Position numbers and translations under genes: made by a program. A stretch of DNA of 64,000 nt from Kitasatospora indigofera (lineage in GTDB: Bacteria > Actinomycetota > Actinomycetes > Streptomycetales > Streptomycetaceae), in contig NZ_BNBO01000048.1 in assembly GCF_014655955.1 (NCBI RefSeq), positions 1 through 64,000 of the forward strand. Reading direction: 5' to 3'. Below the pieces are notes generated by a model. The model did not search any database, was not told where the DNA came from, and was given only the letters and a program-made list of their open reading frames with translations. Shown here in pieces: positions 57,748-64,000 of this stretch (position 1 is the stretch's first letter; every line of letters begins with the position of its first letter).

Positions 57748-58959
57748 ATGTCCGACGCGCGCAAACCCTCACTCCCCGGCGCCGGGGCCGCTGTCACCCG
57801 GCCGGCCGACCCGGCCGCCGCGGCCACCGAGCCCGGAGCGGCCGGCCCGGCCGCGCCCTACGACGCCCTGCTGCTGCTCTCCTTCGGCGGGCCCGAGGCC
57901 CCCGAGGACGTGGTGCCCTTCCTGGAGAACGTCACCCGGGGCCGCGGCATCCCGAAGGAGCGCCTGAAGGAGGTCGGCAAGCACTACTTCCTGTTCGGCG
58001 GCGTCAGCCCGATCAACGAGCAGAACCGCGAGCTGCTCGCCGCCCTGCGCAAGGACTTCGCCGGCCACGGCCTGGACCTGCCGGTCTACTGGGGAAACCG
58101 CAACTGGGCCCCGTACCTGGTCGACACCCTGCGTGAGATGGCCGCCGACGGCCACCGCCGGATCGCGGTCCTCGCCACCAGCGCCTACGCCGGCTACTCC
58201 GGGTGCCGCCAGTACCGCGAGAACCTCGCCGACGCCCTCGGACAGCTCGCCGCCGAGGGCCTGCCCGCCCTGCGGGTCGACAAGCTCCGGCACTTCTACA
58301 ACCACCCCGGGTTCGTCCGTCCGATGACCGACGCGACGCTGGCCGCCCTCGACGCCCTGCCCGAGGCCGTCCGGTCCGGCGCCCGGCTGGCCTTCACCAC
58401 CCACTCCGTCCCGGACACCATGGCCGAGACCTCCGGCGCCCCCGACGACCCGGCCCGCGGCACCCCCGGCGGCGCGTACGTCGCCCAGCACCTCGACCTC
58501 GCCCGGCAGATCGCCGAGGCCGTGGCCGAGGCGACCGGGGTCGCCGGGCGCCCCTGGGAACTGGTGTTCCAGAGCCGCAGCGGCGCGCCGCACACCCCCT
58601 GGCTGGAACCGGACATCTGCGACCACCTGGAGGCCGTGCACGCGGCCGGTGCCCCGGCGGTGGTGATGGTGCCGATCGGCTTCGTCTCGGACCACATGGA
58701 GGTCAAGTACGACCTCGACACCGAGGCCCGCGCCAAGGCCGCCGAACTCGGCCTGCCGGTCGCCCGGGCCGCCACGGTCGGCGCCGACCCCCGGTTCACC
58801 GCCGCGGTGCGCGAACTCGTGCTGGAGCGGGCGGCCACCGAGCGCGGTGAGGCTCCCGTCCGCTGCGCCCTCGGCGCGCTCGGTCCCAGCCACGACGTCT
58901 GCGCCGTGGCCTGCTGCCCCAACCCGAGGGCTCCCCGCCCGGCCGTCGCCGAGGCGTGA
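57748..58959 (+). CDS. hemH: Coproporphyrin ferrochelatase
   Basis: Inserts ferrous iron into coproporphyrin III in the coproporphyrin-dependent heme pathway of actinobacteria. The 403-residue protein has a 35-residue Pro/Ala-rich N-terminus, then [29 protein letters not shown]. The catalytic region includes [32 protein letters not shown] and [13 protein letters not shown], with the active histidine, and [19 protein letters not shown]. Cysteines at the C-terminal end ([16 protein letters not shown]) fit the [2Fe-2S] cluster of actinobacterial ferrochelatases. ATG 57748 is followed 36 bases after its end by the inositol-phosphatase-like gene start. It corresponds to SCO5859 from memory. Confidence 0.95.
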   Translation: MSDARKPSLPGAGAAVTRPADPAAAATEPGAAGPAAPYDALLLLSFGGPEAPEDVVPFLENVTRGRGIPKERLKEVGKHYFLFGGVSPINEQNRELLAALRKDFAGHGLDLPVYWGNRNWAPYLVDTLREMAADGHRRIAVLATSAYAGYSGCRQYRENLADALGQLAAEGLPALRVDKLRHFYNHPGFVRPMTDATLAALDALPEAVRSGARLAFTTHSVPDTMAETSGAPDDPARGTPGGAYVAQHLDLARQIAEAVAEATGVAGRPWELVFQSRSGAPHTPWLEPDICDHLEAVHAAGAPAVVMVPIGFVSDHMEVKYDLDTEARAKAAELGLPVARAATVGADPRFTAAVRELVLERAATERGEAPVRCALGALGPSHDVCAVACCPNPRAPRPAVAEA

Positions 58960-58991
58960 GCGCCCGCCCACCCGTCGAGAGGACCGACCCC

Positions 58992-59807
58992 GTGCCCGAC
59001 CCCGTGCCCAGCCCCGACCTGCTCGACGAGCTGCTCTCCGTCGCCCTGGAGGCCGCCGACCTGGCCGGCGCCCTGCTGCGCGACGGCCGCCCGGCCGACC
59101 TCGGGGTGGCGGGCACCAAGAGCAGCCCGGTCGACGTGGTCACCGAGATGGACCTGGCCTCCGAGCAGCTCGTCCTTGAGCTGATCGGCCGACGCCGCCC
59201 GGACGACGGCTACCTCGGCGAGGAGGGCGCCGACCGGCCCGGCCGCAGCGGCGTGCGCTGGGTGGTGGACCCGCTCGACGGCACGGTCAACTACCTGTAC
59301 GGGCTGCCCTCCTGGGGTGTCAGCGTGGCCGCCGAGCTGGACGGCCGGGCGGTGGTCGGCGTGGTCGCCGTCCCGGCCCGGGGCGAGGTCTTCCACGCCG
59401 TGCTCGGCGGCGGCGCCCACCTCGACGGCCGGCCGATCCGCACCCGCCCGGCCGCCCCCTGGGGCCAGGCGCTGGTCGGCACCGGGTTCAGCTACGTCCA
59501 GGCGGTGCGGGTCCGGCAGGCGGAGGTGCTCCTCGGGCTGATGCCCGAGGTCCGGGACATCCGCCGGGCCGGGGCCGCCGCCGTCGACCTCTGCGACCTG
59601 GCGGCCGGCCGGCTGGACGGTTTCTACGAGCGCGGCCTGCAGCCCTGGGACCGCGCGGCCGGCCTGCTGATCGCTGCGGAGGCGGGCGCCCTGTCCGGCG
59701 GCCGCCCCGGCCGGCCGGCCGACGGCCTGCTCACCGTGGCGGCGCCGCCCGGGGTCTTCGAGCCGCTCCAGGCCCGCCTGGAGGAGCTCGGCGCCTGGCG
59801 CGACTGA
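58992..59807 (+). CDS. Inositol monophosphatase family protein
   Basis: A 271-residue Mg-dependent phosphatase that may act on inositol phosphate, histidinol phosphate or PAP. The motif VVDPLDGTVNYLYGLPSWGVS carries the metal aspartates, with an upstream EEG (LGEEGADRPG) and a downstream motif ERGLQPWDRAAGLLIAAEAGA with the third metal aspartate. I chose GTG 58992, which has GAGAGGA eight bases before it. GTG 58956, overlapping the ferrochelatase stop as GTGA, is an equally real alternative. The gene is co-transcribed with hemH. The tandem hairpins at 59816-59882 end it. Confidence 0.9.
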   Translation: MPDPVPSPDLLDELLSVALEAADLAGALLRDGRPADLGVAGTKSSPVDVVTEMDLASEQLVLELIGRRRPDDGYLGEEGADRPGRSGVRWVVDPLDGTVNYLYGLPSWGVSVAAELDGRAVVGVVAVPARGEVFHAVLGGGAHLDGRPIRTRPAAPWGQALVGTGFSYVQAVRVRQAEVLLGLMPEVRDIRRAGAAAVDLCDLAAGRLDGFYERGLQPWDRAAGLLIAAEAGALSGGRPGRPADGLLTVAAPPGVFEPLQARLEELGAWRD

Positions 59808-59815
59808 GCGAGGGC

Positions 59816-59856
59816 CTTCGCTGTCCGGGTCCACCCGCCGGACCGGGACAGCGAAG
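59816..59856 (+). terminator. First of two tandem terminators
   Basis: A 16-bp stem with one mismatch (59816-59831 with 59841-59856) and nine-base loop, ten bases after the stop of the phosphatase gene. Confidence 0.8.
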
Positions 59857-59882
59857 AGCCCTGGTGCGGGGGCACCAGGGCT
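59857..59882. terminator. Second tandem terminator
   Basis: A perfect 11-bp stem (59857-59867 with 59872-59882) and GGGG loop, adjacent to the first. The two stems together insulate the converging small gene at 59958. Confidence 0.8.
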
Positions 59883-59957
59883 TGGGTTTCGCGGACCGCT
59901 GCGGGTCGGACCGGTTGACCGGCGGGTCGGGCAGCGGTGGGCGGTGCGGTGGTGGTG

Positions 59958-60143
59958 TCAGGCAGCGGCGCGGTGCCGCTCCAGCACGGTGTCGACGCCG
60001 TGGTCGGCGGCGAGCCGGCGGAGATCGTCCAGCTCGGACTGCTCGACCTCGGCCAGGAACTCGTCCCCCGACTCGATAGCGCGGTGCAGATCCTGTTCGG
60101 CGTTCTGTATGCGCTGCAGGATTCCGGCGGTGAAGGCGTCCAT
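59958..60143 (-). CDS. Small acidic alpha-helical protein
   Basis: A 61-residue protein with a strong ribosome site (AAGGGGG, seven bases before ATG 60141-60143). It is acidic and almost wholly helical: FTAGILQRIQNAEQDLHRAI and ESGDEFLAEVEQSELDDLRRLAADHG, with heptad-like leucines, so it may form a coiled coil or helical hairpin. I recall an orthologue at this place in Streptomyces genomes but no function. It converges with the inositol-phosphatase-like gene and is divergent from cutR. Confidence 0.78.
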   Translation of the reverse strand: MDAFTAGILQRIQNAEQDLHRAIESGDEFLAEVEQSELDDLRRLAADHGVDTVLERHRAAA

Positions 60144-60595
60144 ACGGGCCCCCTTACTGTGTCGGACGTGCACGGTCGTGAGTTCCCCGGCGAGCGGGTC
60201 CGGTGCCAACGAAAGCGTCCGGGACCGGGGCCTGTACTTCTCCGGTCGGGCGCGGAGACGGCCTACGGCCGCTCCCGGTGACGTCCCAGCCCCCAGGCCG
60301 GTGCGGATGAACGCACGGCGGGTGGGTGCGACCGGCCAACAGCCAGATCGCGGGTGTGCACTGGTCCTCCCCAGCCCCCGGCGGGGGAAACCTCCCCGCA
60401 AAAGAAAGTTGCCCGCGTCACAGTCCAACCGGAGCGCGGCCTTCGGACTTACCCCTGCTTTACCGCACCACCAGGCAGGATGTACACACCGTCGGAGTCG
60501 TGCGTCCGCTCCCGGTGGACCTCGGCCGCGCGCCCGCGCAGCCTGCCCTGCGGGCGGTCCACGGTGGGGCGGTGCCTGGAGAAGGGACAACCATC
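60144..60595. promoter_or_regulatory. Divergent promoter region of the small acidic gene and cutR
   Basis: A 452-bp gap without a supported gene. Around 60395-60480 GC is lower (GCAAAAGAAAGTTGCC at 60397-60412), the likely place for the cutR promoter. I could not identify a clear response-regulator repeat. Confidence 0.45.
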
Positions 60596-61249
60596 GTGCG
60601 GGTACTCGTCGTGGAGGACGAGCAGCTGCTCGCCGAAGCCGTCGCCACCGGACTGCGCCGCGAGGCCATGGCCGTGGACGTGGTCTACGACGGGGAGGCC
60701 GCCCTCCAGCGGATCGCGGTCAACGACTACGACGTCGTCGTCCTCGACCGGGACCTCCCCCTGGTGCACGGTGACGACGTCTGCCGCAGCGTGGTCGACC
60801 AGGGCCTGGCGACCCGGGTGATCATGCTGACCGCCTCCGGCGACATCAGCGACCGGGTCGAGGGCCTGGAGATCGGCGCGGACGACTACCTCCCCAAGCC
60901 GTTCGCCTTCAGCGAACTCGTCGCCCGGGTGAGGGCCCTCGGCCGCCGCGCGACCGTCCCCCTGCCGCCGGTGCTGGAGCGGGCCGGCATCTCGCTCGAC
61001 CCCGGCCGCCGGGAGGTCATCCGCGACGGCCGGCCGATCCAGCTGGCCCCCAAGGAGTTCGCCGTCCTGGAGGTGCTGATGCGGGCCGGCGGCGCCGTCG
61101 TCTCGGCCGAGCAACTGCTGGAGAAGGCCTGGGACGAGCACACCGACCCCTTCACCAACGTCGTCCGGGTCACCGTGATGACCCTGCGCCGCAAGCTCGG
61201 CGACCCGCCGGTGATCATCACCGTCCCCGGTTCCGGCTACCGGATCTGA
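60596..61249 (+). CDS. cutR: OmpR-type response regulator CutR
   Basis: A 217-residue response regulator. The receiver domain has VLVVEDEQLLAE, the phospho-acceptor aspartate in VVLDRDLPLVHGDD, MLTASG and lysine in YLPKPF. The C-terminal winged helix (about 125-217) has QLAPKEFAVLEVLMRAGGAVVSAEQLLEKAWDE and VVRVTVMTLRRKLGDPPVIITVPGSGYRI. GTG 60596 has GAAGGGA 10 bases before it. CutRS was the first two-component system described in Streptomyces; deletion raises antibiotic production, and recent work ties it to secretion stress. The length and order match S. coelicolor CutR (SCO5862, from memory). Confidence 0.93.
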   Translation: MRVLVVEDEQLLAEAVATGLRREAMAVDVVYDGEAALQRIAVNDYDVVVLDRDLPLVHGDDVCRSVVDQGLATRVIMLTASGDISDRVEGLEIGADDYLPKPFAFSELVARVRALGRRATVPLPPVLERAGISLDPGRREVIRDGRPIQLAPKEFAVLEVLMRAGGAVVSAEQLLEKAWDEHTDPFTNVVRVTVMTLRRKLGDPPVIITVPGSGYRI

Positions 61250-61316
61250 TCCGCGCCGGAGCACCCGCCGGGCCCGCGGCCCGGCCCACCGCCTCGTTCA
61301 CCCCGAGAGGACCATC

Positions 61317-62630
61317 ATGACCACCCCGCCCCCGGCCGGCGGGCCCTCCGGCGCGCCCGCCGGCGGCCCGCGCGCCGTACCGCCCCGTCCGGCCCAGCCC
61401 CCGCGCGCGCCCAGGATCCAGTCGCACCAGTCCCAGCAGATCTACACGCCCGGTGACGGCCTGCTCGCCTGGATGCCCTTCCGGCCGACCATCCGGATGC
61501 GGCTCACGCTGCTGTACGGCGGCATGTTCCTGATGGCCGGCGTCGTCCTGCTGATGCTGATGTACTTCTTCATCCAGCAGGCCTTCCACGACGCCGCGCC
61601 CCCCAACCTGCAGATCGGCCCGGGCGTCTCGATCCTCACCCCGGACAACCAGAACGTCACCGCCCAGACCTTCAACCAGTGGTTCAGCCACTACCAGGCG
61701 GGCCAGTCCCAGCGCGCGCTGGACACCCTGCTGCGCAAGTCCCTCACCGTGCTGGTCTGCCTCGCCGTGATCGCCTTCGCGGCCGGCTACGCGATGGCCG
61801 GCCGGGTGCTGCGCCCGCTCGGCCGGATCACCCGCACCGCCCGCGAGGTGGCCAGCTCCGACCTGCACCGCCGGATCGAGCTGGACGGCCCGGACGACGA
61901 GCTCAAGGAGCTGGCGGACACCTTCGACGACATGCTGGACCGCCTCGACCGCTCCTTCGACTCGCAGCGCAAGTTCGTCGCCAACGCCTCGCACGAGCTG
62001 CGCACCCCGCTGGCGATCAACCGGACCCTGCTGGAGGTCCAGCTCTCGGACCCGGCGGCCTCGCCGGACCTGCAGCAGCTCGGCAAGACCCTGCTGGCCA
62101 CCAACGAGCGCAGCGAACAGCTGGTCGAGGGCCTGCTACTGCTGGCCCGCAGCGACAACGAGCTGATCGACCGCAGGCCGGTCGAACTCTCCGAGGTGGC
62201 CACCAGGGCGCTGGAGCAGATCCGCCCGGAGGCGGCCCGCCGGGAGGTGGAGATCAAGGCCGAGCTGACGCCGGTGGTGGTCTCCGGCAACGGCGTCCTG
62301 CTGGAGCGGATCGCGCTGAACCTGATCCAGAACGCGGTGCGCTACAACTCGGCGGACGGCTGGGTGGAGATCTCCACCGCCGAGGTGCCCGGGGGCGGCG
62401 GCGAGCTGGTGGTGAGCAACACCGGGCCGGTGGTCCCGGGGTACGAGCTGGAGCACATCTTCGAGCCGTTCCGCCGGGTCAAGGGCGCCGACCGGACCCG
62501 CAGCGACAAGGGGGTCGGACTCGGGCTCTCGATCGTCCGGTCGGTGGTCCGGGCGCACGGTGGTGCCATCGAGGCCACTCCGCGCGCCGGAGGCGGCCTG
62601 ACCATGAGGGTGCGCATTCCGGGAGCCTGA
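61317..62630 (+). CDS. cutS: Sensor histidine kinase CutS
   Basis: A 437-residue membrane kinase, partner of CutR. A Pro-rich cytoplasmic N-terminus (1-50) is followed by a first membrane helix (about 62-84, LLYGGMFLMAGVVLLMLMYFFI) and an extracytoplasmic sensor loop of only about 55 residues. The second helix is near 142-162, then HAMP. The HisKA motif FVANASHELRTPLAINRTLLEVQL holds the phospho-histidine. HATPase_c has LLERIALNLIQNAVRYNSA, VVSNTGPVVPG and GVGLGLSIVRSVVRAHGGAIEA. ATG 61317 has GAGAGGA upstream. The sensor loop contains no cysteine (see finding). Confidence 0.93.
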   Translation: MTTPPPAGGPSGAPAGGPRAVPPRPAQPPRAPRIQSHQSQQIYTPGDGLLAWMPFRPTIRMRLTLLYGGMFLMAGVVLLMLMYFFIQQAFHDAAPPNLQIGPGVSILTPDNQNVTAQTFNQWFSHYQAGQSQRALDTLLRKSLTVLVCLAVIAFAAGYAMAGRVLRPLGRITRTAREVASSDLHRRIELDGPDDELKELADTFDDMLDRLDRSFDSQRKFVANASHELRTPLAINRTLLEVQLSDPAASPDLQQLGKTLLATNERSEQLVEGLLLLARSDNELIDRRPVELSEVATRALEQIRPEAARREVEIKAELTPVVVSGNGVLLERIALNLIQNAVRYNSADGWVEISTAEVPGGGGELVVSNTGPVVPGYELEHIFEPFRRVKGADRTRSDKGVGLGLSIVRSVVRAHGGAIEATPRAGGGLTMRVRIPGA

Positions 62631-62751
62631 TCCTCCTCGCGGGCCGGTAGGCGCCCGCACACGCCCTCGGGCACTTCCGCGCTCCGTGCGCGGACCATCC
62701 CGCCGCCCCCGCCGGCCGTGTCAGAACGACATAAGTGCTGGCGGGGGCGGC

Positions 62752-62805
62752 TTGTCATTTCCGGTCCGAGCAACTTACGGTGTCGTAACCTACGCATCCG
62801 TAAGT
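62752..62805 (+). promoter_or_regulatory. Desaturase promoter with twin palindromic operators
   Basis: TTGTCA (62752-62757) and TACGGT (62776-62781) with an 18-bp spacer form a good promoter. Over the -10 lie TTACG-GTGT-CGTAA (62775-62788) and TACG-CATC-CGTA (62791-62802), two palindromes of one class centred 15 bp apart. The outer arms ACTTACGG and CCGTAAGT (62773-62780, 62798-62805) also mirror each other. The layout is that of a TetR-type repressor that controls fatty acid desaturation. Confidence 0.65.
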
Positions 62806-62840
62806 GTGCCCCGCGTGCCCGTCCCCCAGGAGCAAGAGCC

Positions 62841-63824
62841 GTGACCATCGCCCCCGTGCAGCGCACCGCATCGACCGCTTCGAGCGCCTGGACCGACGCG
62901 CGTCTGATCCTCGCCCTCGAAGAGGTGGTGGAGACCGAACTCAACCGCCACCTCAAGGTCGCCAAGGAGTGGATGCCCCACGAGTACGTCCCGTGGAGCC
63001 AGGGCCGCGACTTCGACGGTGTGCTCGGCGGCGAGGCCTGGGACCTGTCCCAGTCCAAGGTGACCCCGCTCGGCCGGGTCTCGCTGGTGGTCAACCTGCT
63101 GACCGAGGACAACCTCCCCAGCTACCACCACGAGATCGCCACCATGTTCGGCCGCGAGGGCGCCTGGGGCACCTGGGTGCACCGCTGGACCGCCGAGGAG
63201 GGCCGGCACGGCATAGCGCTCCGCGACTACCTGCTGGCCACCCGCGCGGTCGACCCGGTCGAGCTGGAGCGGGCCCGGATGATGCACATGTCCGAGGGCT
63301 TCGAGTCCGACAACGCGCACAGCATGCTGCACTCGGTCGCGTACGTGGCCTTCCAGGAGCTCGCGACCCGGATCTCGCACCGCAACACCGGCCACTTCGC
63401 CGGCGACCCGCTCTGCGAGCAGCTGCTGGCGAAGATCGCCAACGACGAGAACCTGCACATGGTCTTCTACCGCAACCTGCTGCGCGCGGCCCTGGAGATC
63501 GCGCCGGACCAGGCCATGCGGGCGATCGCCGACGTGGTGATCAACTTCCGGATGCCCGGCCACGGCATGCCCGGCTTCGAGCGCTCGGCCGCCCAGATCG
63601 CCATCGGCGGCATCTACAACCTCCGGATCCACCACGACGACGTGCTGCAGCCGGTGCTGCGCCACCTCAAGGTCATGGAGATCTCCGGCCTCGGCCCGGA
63701 GGGCCTGCAGGCCCAGCAGGAGCTCGGCCTCTTCCTGGACGGGCTGGACGCCCAGGCGACCAAGTTCGACGAGCGGCAGGCGGCGCTGCTGGCGCGCCGG
63801 GCCGCCAACGCGGCGAAGAAGTAG
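62841..63824 (+). CDS. Acyl-[acyl-carrier-protein] desaturase
   Basis: A 327-residue soluble di-iron desaturase that places a double bond in acyl chains bound to ACP. The iron ligands appear in order: EDNLPSYHHEI (E and ExxH type), EEGRHGIALRDYLLA (EExxH), and NDENLHMVFYRNLL (DENLH), with a first glutamate in ALEEVVETELNRHL. GTG 62841 has CAGGAG eight bases upstream. Length and motifs match the DesA group of actinobacteria and plant-type stearoyl-ACP desaturases. The operators upstream suggest control by membrane lipid state. It follows cutS on the same strand with about 210 bp between. Confidence 0.93.
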   Translation: MTIAPVQRTASTASSAWTDARLILALEEVVETELNRHLKVAKEWMPHEYVPWSQGRDFDGVLGGEAWDLSQSKVTPLGRVSLVVNLLTEDNLPSYHHEIATMFGREGAWGTWVHRWTAEEGRHGIALRDYLLATRAVDPVELERARMMHMSEGFESDNAHSMLHSVAYVAFQELATRISHRNTGHFAGDPLCEQLLAKIANDENLHMVFYRNLLRAALEIAPDQAMRAIADVVINFRMPGHGMPGFERSAAQIAIGGIYNLRIHHDDVLQPVLRHLKVMEISGLGPEGLQAQQELGLFLDGLDAQATKFDERQAALLARRAANAAKK

Positions 63825-63893
63825 TCCGCGGGGGGCGCGAAGGGGCGCTCACGGTGGGTGGATTTCCAAGAGTTTGCCCGAAAAATTCGTAAC

Positions 63894-63907
63894 GTGACGA
63901 AGGTCAC
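63894..63907. promoter_or_regulatory. Crp-like palindrome near the right edge
   Basis: GTGAC-GAAG-GTCAC (63894-63907) fits the Streptomyces Crp binding form GTG(N)6GNCAC, as I recall it, and is a perfect palindrome in its arms. It would serve the gene lying beyond or at the right edge. Lower GC in 63860-63900 supports a promoter nearby. Confidence 0.45.
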
Positions 63908-63949
63908 ACCCGGTAGCGCCACACGATCGGGCGACCCCGTAGGGTGATC

Positions 63950-64000
63950 ATGGCGAGCGCCGCGACGGTTGCTCTCCGTGGTCGCCGGCCGCCCCCGGCC
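63950..64000 (+). CDS. Possible start of a next gene, truncated by the window
   Basis: An open frame from ATG 63950 runs to the edge (17 codons, beginning MASAATVALRGRRPPP). It has AGGGTG six bases upstream and follows a promoter-like region with a Crp-type palindrome. Too short to identify, and it could equally be a leader. Confidence 0.25.
   Translation, partial: MASAATVALRGRRPPPA

Overview
The window is a typical chromosomal core segment of a member of the Streptomycetaceae (Streptomyces or the sister genus Kitasatospora; I cannot separate the two from this sequence). The evidence is very high GC with strong third-position GC, frequent GTG/TTG starts, and developmental genes known only from this group: whiH beside the principal sigma factor gene hrdB, sepH, and the cutR-cutS two-component pair. 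From memory, the gene order follows the S. coelicolor chromosome from about SCO5810 to just past SCO5863. I saw no rRNA, tRNA, CRISPR array, prophage or insertion sequence.

Region by region. 0-14.8 kb: a drug-efflux MFS pump with a divergent TetR regulator sharing two identical-class palindromic operators; RNase HII (rnhB); a proline-rich protein with a possible UvrD-like tail; an unknown protein; a RecQ helicase fused to a phosphoribosyltransferase; a DUF4192 protein preceded by two DnaA-box-like repeats; an S33 hydrolase; a glycogen-debranching-like enzyme; and a NUDIX/winged-helix (NrtR-like) regulator flanked by simple repeats on both sides. 15-25 kb: an ABC exporter whose ATPase has lost catalytic motifs, then whiH, hrdB, a secreted trypsin-like protease, a small zinc-ribbon protein, and topoisomerase IV subunit B (parE), apparently translated by coupling to a 26-codon upstream ORF. 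25-36 kb is a sensing and transport block: a NarL-type two-component system, a DUF485 plus acetate-type symporter pair, and a CitA/CitB-type two-component system divergent from a complete NitT/TauT-type ABC importer. 36-45 kb: a sucrase/ferredoxin-like protein with a possible iron box, topoisomerase IV subunit A (parC), a catalytic/non-catalytic M16 peptidase pair, an RtcB family RNA ligase preceded by a small arginine-rich ORF, and HPr (ptsH) with a DasR-type dre site.

45-64 kb: a GNAT/acyl-CoA-synthetase-like lysine acetyltransferase with a leaderless-type start, DUF5998, a phosphodiesterase, thymidine kinase, a double VOC protein, a rhodanese sulfurtransferase, the cell-division regulator sepH, a two-segment membrane protein, a sugar-lactone oxidase, an MFS transporter, coproporphyrin ferrochelatase with an inositol-phosphatase-like gene, a small acidic protein, cutR-cutS, and an acyl-ACP desaturase whose promoter carries twin palindromes. 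The right edge has a Crp-like palindrome and possibly the start of the next gene.

The main themes are chromosome maintenance (RNase HII, RecQ, both topoisomerase IV subunits), developmental control (WhiH, HrdB, SepH, CutRS), and nutrient sensing and transport. Most genes are conserved families. The least explained signals are the degenerate ABC ATPase beside whiH, the two short ORFs before parE and rtcB, the DnaA-like boxes away from any origin, and several clean operator pairs.
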